The notes under the pieces are model-generated. The model was given only the letters and a program-made list of their open reading frames with translations. It was not told the origin of the DNA and searched no databases. A program made the translations under genes and the position numbers. From Allobosea sp035944375 (lineage in GTDB: Bacteria; Pseudomonadota; Alphaproteobacteria; Rhizobiales; Beijerinckiaceae), in NCBI RefSeq assembly GCF_035944375.1, contig NZ_DASZBE010000043.1: a DNA stretch of 64,000 bases; one strand, written 5' to 3'. Shown one piece after another: positions 19,401-25,842 of this stretch. Every line of letters begins with the position of its first letter. Position 1 is the first letter of the stretch.

Positions 19401-21472
19401 GGCTCGTCGTGGCGCCCGGTGCGAGCTTCGACGCCGAGAACGAGCCGGTGGTCTCGGTGACCGTCCGCGTGACCGACCCCGGCGGCCTGAGCTATGACGA
19501 GACGTTCGCGATCACGATCGGCAGCCGCAGCCTCGGCGGCTCCGGCAACGACACGCTCACCGGCACGGGCGGCGCCGACAGGCTGTTTGGTCAGGGCGGC
19601 AACGACGTCCTGATCGGTCTCGACGGCGACGACACGCTCAATGGCGGCACCGGCGCCGATGTGATGCAGGGCGGCGCCGGCAACGATTCCTATGTCGTCG
19701 ACGACGCCGGAGACGTGGCCAGCGAGGATGACGGGTTCGGCGGCGACGCCGGCGGCCTCGACAAGGTCACGGCCTCGGTCAGCTTCACGCTTGGGGACTT
19801 CGTCGAGAATCTCACCCTCAGCGGCACGGCCGACATCGACGGCACGGGCAATGCGCTCGACAACCGGCTGCTGGGCAATGCTGGTGCCAACGTCCTCGAC
19901 GGCGGCGATGGGCACGATACGCTCAACGGCTATGGCGGCTCCGACACGCTGCGGGGCGGGGCGGGCAATGACCGGCTCGATGGCGGGACGGGCGTCGATT
20001 TGCTGCTCGGCGGCGCCGGCGACGACATCTATTACGTCGACGACGCCCTCGACACGGTAAGCGAGAATGACGGTTCGGGCGGCGATGCCGGCGGGCTCGA
20101 TCTCGTCATCGCGACCGCCAGCACGGTGCTCTCCGCCCATGTCGAGGATCTGCGGCTCGTCGGGAGCGACGCCATCGACGGCACCGGCAATGACGACGAC
20201 AACACGCTGCTGGGCAACAATGCCGCCAACCGCCTCATCGGCCTGGGTGGCGCGGATCTGCTCAACGGCTATGGCGGCAACGACATCCTCGAAGGCGGGG
20301 AGGGCGACGACGTCCTCACCGGTGGCGACGGCGACGACATCCTGCGCGGTGACGAGGGCGCCGACATGCTGAAGGGCGGCGCCGGCATCGACGCCATGTT
20401 CGGTGGCGCCGGCGACGATCTCTATTATGTCGATGACCTCGGCGACACCGCCAGCGAGGACGATGGCTTCGGCGGCGACGCGGGCGGCTTCGACACGGTC
20501 TATACCACCGTCAGTTTCGCGCTGGCGGCGGGCATCGAGGTGCTCAGGGCGAGCGGATCGGGTGCGCTCTCGCTCACCGGCAACGCCGGCGACAATTCGC
20601 TCTACGGCAATGCCGCGGCCAACATCATCGAAGGGGCGGCCGGCAACGATCTGCTCAGCGGCGGCGCGGGCGACGACGTGCTGCGGGGCGGCGACGACGA
20701 TGACCGACTCCTCGGCGGCGACGGTGCCGACCAACTCTTCGGCGATGCGGGCAACGACCGCCTCGACGGCGGGGCCGGGGCCGACGTCATGAACGGCGGC
20801 GCCGGTGACGACATCTACTACGTCAACGATGTCGGCGACGTCGTCAGCGAGGACGATGGCTTCGGCGGCGACGCCGGCGGCTTCGACATCGTCTACAGCA
20901 GCGTCGACGTCACGCTCGGGGCCGGTATCGAAAATCTCTACCTGACCGGTTCCGCTGCGGCGAACGGTACGGGCAATGGTCTCGACAACCGCTTGCTCGG
21001 CAACAGCGGTGACAATGTGCTGAGCGGGGGCGACGGGGCCGACGAGCTCGTCGGCAACGCCGGCAACGATGTGCTGATCGGCGGCGCGGGCAGCGACAAT
21101 CTGAATGGTGGCGCGGGCATGGACCGGCTGATCGGCGGTCTCGCCCGTGACGTCCTGACGGGCGGGGCGGACGCCGATACCTTCGTCTTCGAGGCCGTGC
21201 CCGATACGCGCGACACCATCACCGACTTCCAGACCGGGCTCGACAGGATCGAGATTTCGAGCGCGGCCTTCGGGGGCGGTCTGGCGGCGGGTGGCAGCGT
21301 CAACCTCGTCGTCAACGGCACGCTGGCGGCGGGCGTCGCCGGCTTCACCTACAACTCGACCAGCGGGGCGCTGGCCTGGGACGTCGACGGGCAGGGCGGC
21401 GCGGCCGCCGTCGCCGTCGCCGTGCTCACCAACAAGCCCCTGCTGACGGCTAGCGACTTCCTGCTGGTCTGA
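10481..21472 (+). CDS. Giant RTX calcium-binding protein with cadherin-like and Ig-like (He_PIG) domains, predicted type I secretion substrate
   Basis: A 3663-residue acidic protein. I find no cysteine in the translation and very few lysines, as is usual for calcium-folded type I substrates. Approximate order: cadherin-like domain 10-95; RTX block 97-985 with GGxGxDxL nonapeptides between modules containing DTLIDIE and VRGT; cadherin-like 1000-1092; six tandem Ig-like He_PIG domains 1093-1665; cadherin-like 1666-1763; modules with DLRPGSPLGTD and RTX 1764-2400; RTX 2420-2915; cadherin-like 2918-3018; RTX modules with a YYVDD-type element 3019-3570. The C-terminal 90 residues (an FxAVPDTRDTITDFQTG-type segment ending in a hydrophobic SDFLLV) match the uncleaved type I secretion signal of RTX proteins. 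The ATG at 10481 has GGAG five bases upstream. The ABC/HlyD pair lies directly upstream. The likely role is a surface adhesin or biofilm matrix protein; no enzymatic domain was recognised. Confidence 0.88.
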   Translation: MPAPTRLSLSHLAVIENSSLNTIVGLLSATDSDPGDGIARYELVTPGTPFSIFNNELRVVGPVDFETQPSWTLTIRAYDFGGNFVSADFTIAVRDAIEGTANADTLNGTSGNDIIQGLAGNDSLTGQAGADLIDGGFGRDRVNYGNETGTGPAIVNLSNAAIEYDADGVGPGTPVMVEAGTGIDTFGAVDTLVGIEDVRGTSQADYLVGGDEANLFHGRGGDDYMRGNGEADEFIGGAGNDTLDGTDVVNDGDPTDTVFAQFASGDPLATGVIVNFGDAAVTVGAETVAGHTTRDAYASTDTLIDIEMARGTYNVDHFFGGDTGNDDYEGFEGLAGNDVIDGGSGFDEVRYTNDAVYQNAAGQIGGQGVVVNLSATAKTVDRDGAGPGAPITVAAGTARDGYGDTDTLISIEGVRGTNSADWIYGGDANERFRLFGGNDVVDGGAGIDQVDYRREWTGGNGVTVVLGGTATINGVGPGTARDASGATDTLIDIEDIRGTDGADVIVGDHGANWLRGQGGGDNLTGNGGSDILDGGGGIDRANYGNETGGIAGRGVIVNLSTQAITADIGAGPTLVAAGSAIDTHGDTDTLISIENVRGTSNADHIVGDGQSNTVFSRGGADVIIGGGGNDFIHGGGGADILDGSVAGGDGFDVDTAFYQSDLTDTLTTGIHVNLSSVAVTLTDPVPGAGTITIAAHSAKDPLYTGATIEAVDTLIDIEAVRGTMLSDVLIGGDVQNDAYESFEGFGGDDYIDGGSGFDEISYANGTSVGGTQGAIVNLSAADRVVGGVTVAAQTARDGFGGIDRLISIEGARGSSFADTLIGGDGNERFSGLAGADVIDGGAGVDTVSYLFDAGFGGTQGVQVNLGETAVGTLAAGTARDGFGSVDTLVSIENAHGTNFADTLIGSSAANAFTGFGGNDFISGGAFVQASVFTGDVNDRVFYSGSLADYAITRGQFGTTYVVSDLRAGSPDGTDQISNIEYLHFADQILDLRQTYNSAPTGITLFNTQVPENMPGFGVTGLAVTDPDFETVFSFSVSDVRFEVVNAGFYELKLKAGVALDFEAEPTVSFDITATDHWGGSVIQSVTLTVQNMNDAPVVAIPIPDQNATLGQPFSYIIPAGTFSDPDGNALELFVQNLPGWLTYNPATRELSGTPLPGAPNAIITVSANDGAGGQVSDSFSVSVAGAFNQFPVIVTPIPDQVARIGEPFSYTIPAGAYVDPEGQPLTINASAPAPWLSYDPATRTISGTPPVGSSTVAVNVMISDGSGGLASDSFNLSVGSVGQNLPPTFQSDVLNQFVTVGQPFSYTIPANAYFDPEGQPLTLSLVGQPAWLSFDPVTRTMSGTPPADFIQASLAVSVSDGVNPPVIDGFTVQRAGYLNQFPVITAPIPDQVATIGQLFSYTIPAGAYVDPEGQPLTITASAPAPWLSYDPVTRTISGTPPVGSSTVTVNVMVSDGFGGVASDSFNLSVGAAGPNLPPTLQSEVLNQFVTVGQPFSYTISADAYFDPEGQPLTLSLVGQPAWLSFDPVTRTMSGTPPSDFLQASLAVSVSDGVNPPVIDGFTVQRTGYLNQFPVITAPIPDQAATIGQLFSYTIPAGAYADPEGQPLTITASAPAPWLSYDPVTRTISGTPPVGASTVIVNVMVSDGFGGVASDSFNLSVGTGGANQSPTAIALSNLTVAEGVQNAVVGTVTVTDADSTSFTFTVSDARFEVVGSPGAYVLRLAGANVLTAEQAASISLTVTATDGTGNSYAQGFGLTVLNTQIDGTNAGEFIFGDDTAQVINGLGGNDFLFGQGGDDTLNGGSDNDGLSGGAGNDTLIGEDGFDYAEYNLPADAGALTYAVSGDSATVFAGGVAVLQIQRVLGGGYTVQDLRPGSPLGTDALASDVEAVSVVLDGPAGQPPAQVLTLNLVPRSDTGFVQGGIFGDLIDASTIPGVDAAQNIGIEGGEGDDVIIGHEGSNFITGGAGDDEISGGGGFDTASYALPTGTAGTLSSVTTGNVTLVRLTDGATVTDVFRVTSSGSAVTVEDLRPGSPLGTDTVYVGSGPVFQTELLNFQISGVGNAPPVQSLFLNIAPQGFANAGGGFIQGSIGGDTISANVFFPLAGSADAISIDGGLGDDIITGHAGSNFITGGAGDDVINGGGGIDTAAFTLPLGTAGTLSSVTAGAVTLVKLTDGATTSDVFRITQTASGWSVEDLRPGSPLGTDTLDQTIENLSVGIDGGPGLPPVQSLFLNLAPQFFPDGNGGFVQGGIGGDVISVAAIAPAAGSQDNVGVNGGSGDDVITGHGGANFIEGGGGNDAIAGGGGRDVAQYVLPSGTAGFIGAVRDDDDVVRLTLNDNGSVSDLFSIVRNGNGTWTITDLRPGAPLGIDTLAADVEQISVFVPSSPAAIVVNLMPLTEIANGVTSVFGSIEPDVLTASGPSNSQINLFGNLGNDTLTGHGGTNYLNGGPGRDILDGAGGNDTLVGGGGADQINGGAGFDLVNYGDETGVAGVVVNLSGAAVTVDGTVFAARTARDSYGQTDTLSNIENIRGTIFADTLVGDDLENDLQGGGGSDTLIGNGASDSFNGGGGNDIIDGTAVAGDSDDTDQVYYQGTNETVTSGVRVNLSATAITHLDGGVIAARSGQDTFGGVDTLIDIEMVRGTNFADVIYGGDTGNDAFEAFRGLGGADHIDGGSGYDEARYDRDAQFGGTAGVVVNLSGSSRTVDRDGAGPQAPITIAAGTAIDGFGTVDTLVGIEGARGTAQADIFIGGSEDNTFMGFAGADSFDGGGGTDTVRYDQEFNNGGAPVGVRANLSTTAQVLGGVAVAAGSVIDSFGATDSLTSIEAIRGTRFDDIVYGGNAGETLRGDGGNDIFYGNGGIDTLRLNGNRADYSVTAIAPGRFEIVDLRAGSPDGIDTIYDVERLRFLDGTVDISVPEAPPTDIIATGPLSVQDTSGAGTTVATFGVVDAGDLGPHSYALVGGATDRFAIVGDRLVVAPGASFDAENEPVVSVTVRVTDPGGLSYDETFAITIGSRSLGGSGNDTLTGTGGADRLFGQGGNDVLIGLDGDDTLNGGTGADVMQGGAGNDSYVVDDAGDVASEDDGFGGDAGGLDKVTASVSFTLGDFVENLTLSGTADIDGTGNALDNRLLGNAGANVLDGGDGHDTLNGYGGSDTLRGGAGNDRLDGGTGVDLLLGGAGDDIYYVDDALDTVSENDGSGGDAGGLDLVIATASTVLSAHVEDLRLVGSDAIDGTGNDDDNTLLGNNAANRLIGLGGADLLNGYGGNDILEGGEGDDVLTGGDGDDILRGDEGADMLKGGAGIDAMFGGAGDDLYYVDDLGDTASEDDGFGGDAGGFDTVYTTVSFALAAGIEVLRASGSGALSLTGNAGDNSLYGNAAANIIEGAAGNDLLSGGAGDDVLRGGDDDDRLLGGDGADQLFGDAGNDRLDGGAGADVMNGGAGDDIYYVNDVGDVVSEDDGFGGDAGGFDIVYSSVDVTLGAGIENLYLTGSAAANGTGNGLDNRLLGNSGDNVLSGGDGADELVGNAGNDVLIGGAGSDNLNGGAGMDRLIGGLARDVLTGGADADTFVFEAVPDTRDTITDFQTGLDRIEISSAAFGGGLAAGGSVNLVVNGTLAAGVAGFTYNSTSGALAWDVDGQGGAAAVAVAVLTNKPLLTASDFLLV
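14042..15475 (+). repeat. In-frame tandem repeat: 573-bp B-C unit, 2.5 copies, encoding He_PIG domains
   Basis: Domains beginning with NQFPVI (type B) and NLPPT (type C) alternate. They start at 14042 (B), 14330 (C), 14615 (B), 14903 (C) and 15188 (B). B units are 288 bp and C units 285 bp, so the higher-order period is exactly 573 bp. Copies are very similar at the DNA level as well as in protein; for example CCCGAGGGGCAGCCGCTGAC-type stretches recur. A more diverged domain (NDAPVV...) precedes the array at about 13757. Such arrays expand and contract by recombination. Confidence 0.85.
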
Positions 21473-21481
21473 CGACGACCA

Positions 21482-21511
21482 GGCTGCGTGCGGCTCAGGC
21501 CGCATGCAGCC
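21482..21511 (+). terminator. Hairpin terminator candidate after the RTX gene
   Basis: GGCTGCGTGCGGC (21482-21494) pairs with GCCGCATGCAGCC (21499-21511) across a TCAG loop. The 13-bp stem has one G-U pair. It begins 10 bp after the RTX stop codon. There is no clear T-run after it, so it may be an incomplete intrinsic terminator or a 3'-end stabiliser. Confidence 0.5.
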
Positions 21512-21583
21512 TCGGCGGGATTGGGCGCGTCTGCGCGCAGCCAAACTTCGGCAGCGCACTCCAGAGTTTCTGGCGACTCCCAT

Positions 21584-21597
21584 TTGATGCACGTCAA
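21584..21597 (+). promoter_or_regulatory. FNR/FixK-type box upstream of bchE
   Basis: The sequence TTGATGCACGTCAA fits TTGAT-N4-(A/G)TCAA, the binding pattern of FNR/FixK/FnrL-type CRP-family regulators. Its right edge is 55 bp before the bchE ATG. In Rhodobacter bchE is a known FnrL target, so the position makes biological sense. A FixK-type regulator is encoded at 44.1 kb in this window. Confidence 0.7.
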
Positions 21598-21616
21598 AGC
21601 ACCTGACGGTCGACGG

Positions 21617-21634
21617 TGTCACGTTGGCATGACA
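21617..21634 (+). promoter_or_regulatory. PpsR/CrtJ-type site upstream of bchE
   Basis: TGTCACGTTGGCATGACA matches TGT-N12-ACA exactly and is symmetric beyond the core (TGTCA-N8-TGACA). TGT-N12-ACA is the established recognition sequence of PpsR/CrtJ, the aerobic repressor of photosynthesis genes. It lies between the FNR-type box and the ribosome site, where a repressor would block RNA polymerase. No ppsR gene lies in the window. Confidence 0.65.
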
Positions 21635-21651
21635 GTCGACGGAGGCTTCCG

Positions 21652-23307
21652 ATGCGCATCGTGCTGGTTCACCCGAACTACCATTCCGGGGGCGCCGAGA
21701 TCGCCGGGAACTGGCCACCCGCCTGGGTCGCCTATCTGGCGGGGCCCCTGAGGGCCGCGGGTTTCGACGACATCACCTTCATCGACGCGATGACCAACGA
21801 TCTGAGCGATGAGGAGTTGCGCGCCCGGCTGACGGACCTGCGGCCCGACGTCGTCGGCACCACCGCGATCACGCCGTCGATCTACAAGGCGGAGGCGGTC
21901 CTGAAGATCGCCTCGGAGGTGGCTCCGCAGGCCATCCGCGTGCTCGGCGGCATCCACGCCACCTTCATGTACAAGCAGGTCCTGTCCGAGGCGCCCTGGA
22001 TCGACGTGATCGTGCGCGGCGAGGGCGAGGAGATCTTCCGCGAACTCATCCGCGCCATCGATGCCGGCGCCTGGCCGGCCAGCCGCAACACGATCAAGGG
22101 CTTGGCCTTTTGCGACGGCGAACGGATCGTGGCGACCCTGGCGGCGGCGACCGTCAAGGACCTCGACGCGATCACGCCCGACTGGTCGCTTCTGGAATGG
22201 GCGAAATACATCTATGTGCCGCTCGGCGTGCGCGTCGCCATTCCGAACATGGCGCGGGGCTGCCCCTTCACCTGCTCGTTCTGCTCGCAGTGGAAGTTCT
22301 GGCGCGACTACCGGGTGCGCGACCCCGTCAAGGTCGTCGACGAAATCGAGAACCTCGTCGAGCGACACGGCATCGGGTTCTTCATCCTCGCCGACGAGGA
22401 GCCGACGATCAACCGCAAGAAATTCATTCAGTTCTGCGAGGAGCTGATCCGGCGCGGCCTGCCCGACAAGGTCAAATGGGGCATCAACACCCGCGTCACC
22501 GACATCTATCGGGACCGGGAGCTGCTGTCCTTCTACCGCAAGGCCGGGCTCGTCCATGTCTCGCTGGGCACGGAAGCGGCGGCCCAGCTCAAGCTCGACC
22601 AGTTCAACAAGGAAACCAAGGTCGAGGAGAACAAGGAGGCGATCCGCCTGCTGCGCGAGGCCGACATCTTCACCGAGGCGCAGTTCATCGTCGGCCTCGA
22701 CAACGAGACGGCGGAGACACTGGAAGAGACCTTCCAGATGGCCTGGGACTGGCAGCCCGACCTGGCGAACTGGGCGATGTACACGCCCTGGCCGTTCACG
22801 CCGCTGTTCCAGGAACTGAAGGACAAGGTCGAGATCTTCGACTTCTCGAAATACAACTTCGTCACGCCGATCATGGCGCCGGAGGCGATGTCGCGCGGGG
22901 CCCTGCTCGACGGCGTGATGAAGAACTACCGGCGCTTCTATTCGCGCAAGGCACTGTTCCACTATCCCTGGCGCGGCACCGGATTTCGCCGCCGCTACCT
23001 GCTGGGTTGCCTGAAGGCCTTCCTGAAGGCCGGCTTCCAGCGCAAATTCTACGATCTCGGCAAGGCTGGCTACTGGGGGCCCCAGTCCAAGGACAAGGTG
23101 AACTTCAACTTCGACCGCACTCGCACCATCGCCCCGGCGCAGATGGACGATTGGGAGGCGGCGGCCGACCGCGCCTCCCAGGCGCGGGCCCGGCGCGAGT
23201 CGTGCCAGCCGCTGGTCGCCTGCGGCGGGGGGACGGAGCAACTCGCGCCTGTCGCCCTGACCCGTCCGGCCGCCGCGCCGGCGGAGACGACCGAGCGGCC
23301 ATGCTGA
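21652..23307 (+). CDS. bchE: Anaerobic Mg-protoporphyrin IX monomethyl ester oxidative cyclase (B12-binding radical SAM)
   Basis: A 551-residue protein. Residues 1-130 form a cobalamin-binding-like domain (MRIVLVHPNYHSGGAEI, then VLGGIHATF and RGEGEE). The radical-SAM cluster motif is C204-x3-C208-x2-C211 (RGCPFTCSFCSQW). The C-terminal region contains FHYPWRGTGFRRRYLLGCLK and GYWGPQSK, which are typical of BchE rather than of generic B12-radical-SAM proteins. BchE closes the isocyclic ring E of bacteriochlorophyll without oxygen, using water-derived oxygen. The ATG at 21652 has GGAGG six bases upstream. It overlaps bchJ by 7 bp, so the two form an operon. The promoter has FNR/FixK-type and PpsR-type sites. 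No other pigment gene is nearby. Confidence 0.88.
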   Translation: MRIVLVHPNYHSGGAEIAGNWPPAWVAYLAGPLRAAGFDDITFIDAMTNDLSDEELRARLTDLRPDVVGTTAITPSIYKAEAVLKIASEVAPQAIRVLGGIHATFMYKQVLSEAPWIDVIVRGEGEEIFRELIRAIDAGAWPASRNTIKGLAFCDGERIVATLAAATVKDLDAITPDWSLLEWAKYIYVPLGVRVAIPNMARGCPFTCSFCSQWKFWRDYRVRDPVKVVDEIENLVERHGIGFFILADEEPTINRKKFIQFCEELIRRGLPDKVKWGINTRVTDIYRDRELLSFYRKAGLVHVSLGTEAAAQLKLDQFNKETKVEENKEAIRLLREADIFTEAQFIVGLDNETAETLEETFQMAWDWQPDLANWAMYTPWPFTPLFQELKDKVEIFDFSKYNFVTPIMAPEAMSRGALLDGVMKNYRRFYSRKALFHYPWRGTGFRRRYLLGCLKAFLKAGFQRKFYDLGKAGYWGPQSKDKVNFNFDRTRTIAPAQMDDWEAAADRASQARARRESCQPLVACGGGTEQLAPVALTRPAAAPAETTERPC

Positions 23308-23921
23308 GTCTCGGCCTCACCTTCGACACGGCCGCCGGGGCGCGGGCAGGGGCCGGGCTCGTCGGCCCCAACGCCGTCATCCAGCTGGGCGCGGCGTTGC
23401 GTGCGGCGCCGGGGCTGGCCGGGGCGGCCGAGCGCGTGTTTGCGCGCGCGGGGTGCACTCGCCTGCTCGCCTCGGCTCCGGATGCGATGATCGACGAGGC
23501 GATCCCGGCACGGCTGTTTGCGGCGCTCTGGCGCGAGCTGCCATCCGCGCAGGCGGCGGCAATCGCCCATCAGGCGGGACACCGGACCGGCGCCTACGTC
23601 CTGGCGCACCGCATCCCGGCGCCGGCGCGCTGGGCGCTGCGGCGCCTGCCGCCGTTCCTGGCCGCGCGCCTTCTCCTGCAAGCCATCCGCAGAAACGCCT
23701 GGACCTTTGCAGGCTCGGGACTCTGTCGCGTCACGCCGGGCGCACCGGCGACCATCACGATCAGCCGCAATCCGCTCGCGATGCCGGGCGGGGTCTGGCA
23801 TGTCGGCGTGTTCGAATGCCTGTTCCGCGCATTGGTCAACGAAGGCACGCAGATTGGCCACGCGGCCGATGTCGTTGCCGGCGGGCGTGATTGCCGATTC
23901 ACGATCGACTGGCGCGGATGA
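23301..23921 (+). CDS. bchJ: BchJ-like protein with V4R domain (bacteriochlorophyll synthesis)
   Basis: A 206-residue protein overlapping the end of bchE by 7 bp. It opens with a variable segment containing GLVGPNAVIQLGAAL. The C-terminal V4R (4-vinyl-reductase) domain contains ARNAW-like RRNAWTFAGSG and ends in a cysteine/histidine region (GVWHVGVFECLF...). BchJ was named as a divinyl reductase, but later work assigns that reaction to BciA/BciB and suggests BchJ carries or stimulates handling of porphyrin substrates. Its place directly behind bchE is the same as in the Rhodobacter photosynthesis cluster and supports the call. Confidence 0.82.
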   Translation: MLSLGLTFDTAAGARAGAGLVGPNAVIQLGAALRAAPGLAGAAERVFARAGCTRLLASAPDAMIDEAIPARLFAALWRELPSAQAAAIAHQAGHRTGAYVLAHRIPAPARWALRRLPPFLAARLLLQAIRRNAWTFAGSGLCRVTPGAPATITISRNPLAMPGGVWHVGVFECLFRALVNEGTQIGHAADVVAGGRDCRFTIDWRG

Positions 23922-23922
23922 T

Positions 23923-23945
23923 CCGCAGCCGATGCGGCTGTGCGG
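23923..23945 (+). terminator. Hairpin after bchJ
   Basis: CCGCAGCCG (23923-23931) pairs with CGGCTGTGCGG (23935-23945) around an ATG loop, with a two-base bulge. It starts two bases after the bchJ stop. There is no T-run. It could mark the 3' end of the bchEJ transcript. The rest of the interval up to the LysR gene (23946-24216) shows no further feature I can support. Confidence 0.35.
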
Positions 23946-24216
23946 GAGGCCAGAACGGCCAGCAGCGCCGGACGAAGCCACCAGCGAGGTCGAGGGGCGG
24001 CTCGCCACGGTCCTAGGCGAGGGACGCGGGGTTCGTCGCGCGGCGGGCCTATGTGCCTGTCGCTGATCGCCATCATGATGCGGTCTTGGCCGAGTTCGCC
24101 CGTGCCGAAGCCCGGCGGAAGCGCTTCGTTGCAGCGGACACCCGGCTCGCTTGACACCCGCCGGACAACAATGCGCGCATGGAACTCGGTTCCGGGTTCT
24201 CGAAAGCCTCCTCGGC

Positions 24217-25131
24217 ATGATCATCCGCCAATTGATCTATCTCGATGCGCTGGCGCGCGAGCGTCATTTCCGCAGGGCAGCGGATCAGTGCCATGTCTCG
24301 CAGCCGACCTTGTCCGCCGCCATCGCGCAGCTGGAGGAGGAACTCGGCGTGCTGATCGTCGAGCGCAGCCGGCGCTTTGAGGGGCTGACCAAGGAAGGCG
24401 AGATCGTGCTGGCCCATGCCCGCCGGATTCTCGCCGAAGCCGACCAGATGAAGCAATCCATCGCCGAACTCAGGGAAGGTGTCAGCGGGCGCATCAGGCT
24501 CGGCGCCATCCCGACGGCGCTGCCGATGATCGCTCACATCACCGGCCCGTTCTCGGCGCGTTATCCGGCGGTCTCGCTGACCGTCCTGTCGCTGACCGCT
24601 TCGGAGATTCAGGCCCGCATCGACAATTTCGAACTCGATGCCGGGTTGACCTATCTCGACAACGAGCCTCTCGACGGGGTCGTCTCCAAGCCGATCTATC
24701 AGGAATCCTACGTCCTGCTGACGCGGGAGGATGGGCCGCTGGGCGGGCGCGACAGCATCACCTGGGCCGAGGCCGGAGAGCTCAAGCTCTGCCTCCTGAC
24801 CTCCGACATGCAGAACCGGCGGATCATCGACGGCATCTTCCGCTCGGTTGGCCAGACGCCGCGCCCGGCGATCGAAACCAATTCGATCTTCAATCTCTGC
24901 TCCCATGCCGGCATCCAGGGCGTGTCGAGCATCGTGTCCCTGCAGCTGCTGGAGTTCTTCGGCGTGCCGCTCGGGACCAAGGCGCTGCCCCTGGTCGAGC
25001 CCGAGGCCCGTCGCATGATCGGTCTGATCATCGCCGATCGTCAGCCCCTGGCGCCGCTGGCGCGCAACCTTCTGATGATGTCGCAGCCGGTGGCGGACGC
25101 GATGCTGCCGACACGCCCCATTCCGAGATAG
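24217..25131 (+). CDS. LysR-family transcriptional regulator, probable regulator of the fds operon
   Basis: A 304-residue LTTR of normal length. The N-terminal winged helix reads LIYLDALARERHFRRAADQC followed by HVSQPTLSAAIAQLEEELG, the standard LysR helix-turn-helix. The rest is a periplasmic-binding-protein-like effector domain. The ATG at 24217 (MIIRQLIYLD) is used; the longer in-frame reading adds residues not typical of the family. It is directly upstream of fdsGBACD on the same strand, with a T-N11-A dyad in between. LysR regulators adjacent to fds operons (FdsR) are known in Cupriavidus and related bacteria. The effector is likely formate, by inference. Confidence 0.85.
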   Translation: MIIRQLIYLDALARERHFRRAADQCHVSQPTLSAAIAQLEEELGVLIVERSRRFEGLTKEGEIVLAHARRILAEADQMKQSIAELREGVSGRIRLGAIPTALPMIAHITGPFSARYPAVSLTVLSLTASEIQARIDNFELDAGLTYLDNEPLDGVVSKPIYQESYVLLTREDGPLGGRDSITWAEAGELKLCLLTSDMQNRRIIDGIFRSVGQTPRPAIETNSIFNLCSHAGIQGVSSIVSLQLLEFFGVPLGTKALPLVEPEARRMIGLIIADRQPLAPLARNLLMMSQPVADAMLPTRPIPR

Positions 25132-25249
25132 TCTCGATCTATTGCGCTTTCGCAGCCGGCTTGTTTTGCGCCGCACAATCAGTCTGCAAGCCTCGTTCAG
25201 GGTAGGCCTGATCGTGGCGCGAGAGAGCGGAGCCGTCTTCTTCCGTCTA

Positions 25250-25272
25250 TTTGATAGCTTGAAACTATCAAA
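25250..25272. promoter_or_regulatory. LysR-type operator dyad upstream of fdsG
   Basis: TTTGATAG (25250-25257) and CTATCAAA (25265-25272) are exact inverted repeats separated by CTTGAAA. The centre contains the LysR core T-N11-A (TAG-N7-CTA). It lies 91 bp before the fdsG start and 119 bp after the LysR gene, the expected recognition-site position for activation of the fds operon by the upstream regulator. Confidence 0.6.
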
Positions 25273-25362
25273 CGGTTGGCAGAATCGATTTGAAATTGGT
25301 CCAGATTGAGTTCCTTCTTGTCGAAAGCGATCGTCGGGACAACGGCGTCGGACGGAGGAACA

Positions 25363-25842
25363 ATGGCCGGATATCGTGCCTGGAATGATGAGGGGGCCCG
25401 CCAGATCGTCGGTGGGCTGGTCCACCTCGAAGGAGCGACGCTCCCGATCTTGCACGCCCTTCAGGACGAGTTCGGTTATGTCGACCCGAAGGCCGTGCCG
25501 CTGATCGCCGACGCCCTGAACCTGTCGCGCGCCGAGGTCCATGGCGCGATCTCGTTCTACCATGACTTCAAGACGGCGCCCCGTGGAGGGCGTGTGGTCA
25601 GGCTGTGCCGGGCAGAGGCCTGCCAGGCGCTCGGCTGCGAGACGCTGGTCGCGCAGCTTGAGCGGGATCACGGCATTCAGGTCGATGGCCACAGCGGGGT
25701 CGATGGGGTGGCGGTCGAGACCGTCTACTGCCTCGGCAATTGCGCGCTCGGCCCCTCCGCCCTGGTCGATGGCGCGTTGATCGGCCGCGTCGACGTCAAC
25801 CGGCTCGCAGAGCTCTGCGGCCTCGCGAGCGCCCCGCGATGA
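25363..25842 (+). CDS. fdsG: NAD-dependent formate dehydrogenase, gamma subunit (NuoE-like)
   Basis: A 159-residue thioredoxin-like 2Fe-2S protein. The four cluster cysteines are visible as CRAEACQALGC (two) and YCLGNCALGPS (two). The helical N-terminal part (GATLPILHALQDEFGYVDPKA-type) is as in NuoE. It forms the NADH-side electron-transfer module with FdsB in the cytosolic, oxygen-tolerant FdsABG complex that oxidises formate to CO2. The ATG at 25363 has GGAGGA just upstream and gives the normal length; a longer reading from 25306 is possible but poor. It overlaps fdsB by 4 bp (ATGA). Confidence 0.93.
   Translation: MAGYRAWNDEGARQIVGGLVHLEGATLPILHALQDEFGYVDPKAVPLIADALNLSRAEVHGAISFYHDFKTAPRGGRVVRLCRAEACQALGCETLVAQLERDHGIQVDGHSGVDGVAVETVYCLGNCALGPSALVDGALIGRVDVNRLAELCGLASAPR

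Noticed and set aside
10781..21200. Regular short DNA repeats that might suggest a CRISPR array
   Set aside because: They are in-frame codons of RTX nonapeptides with no constant-length spacers.
17669..21718. Antisense frame of 1349 codons across the 3' half of the RTX gene
   Set aside because: Same reason: a by-product of repeated GC-rich codons, with no start context.
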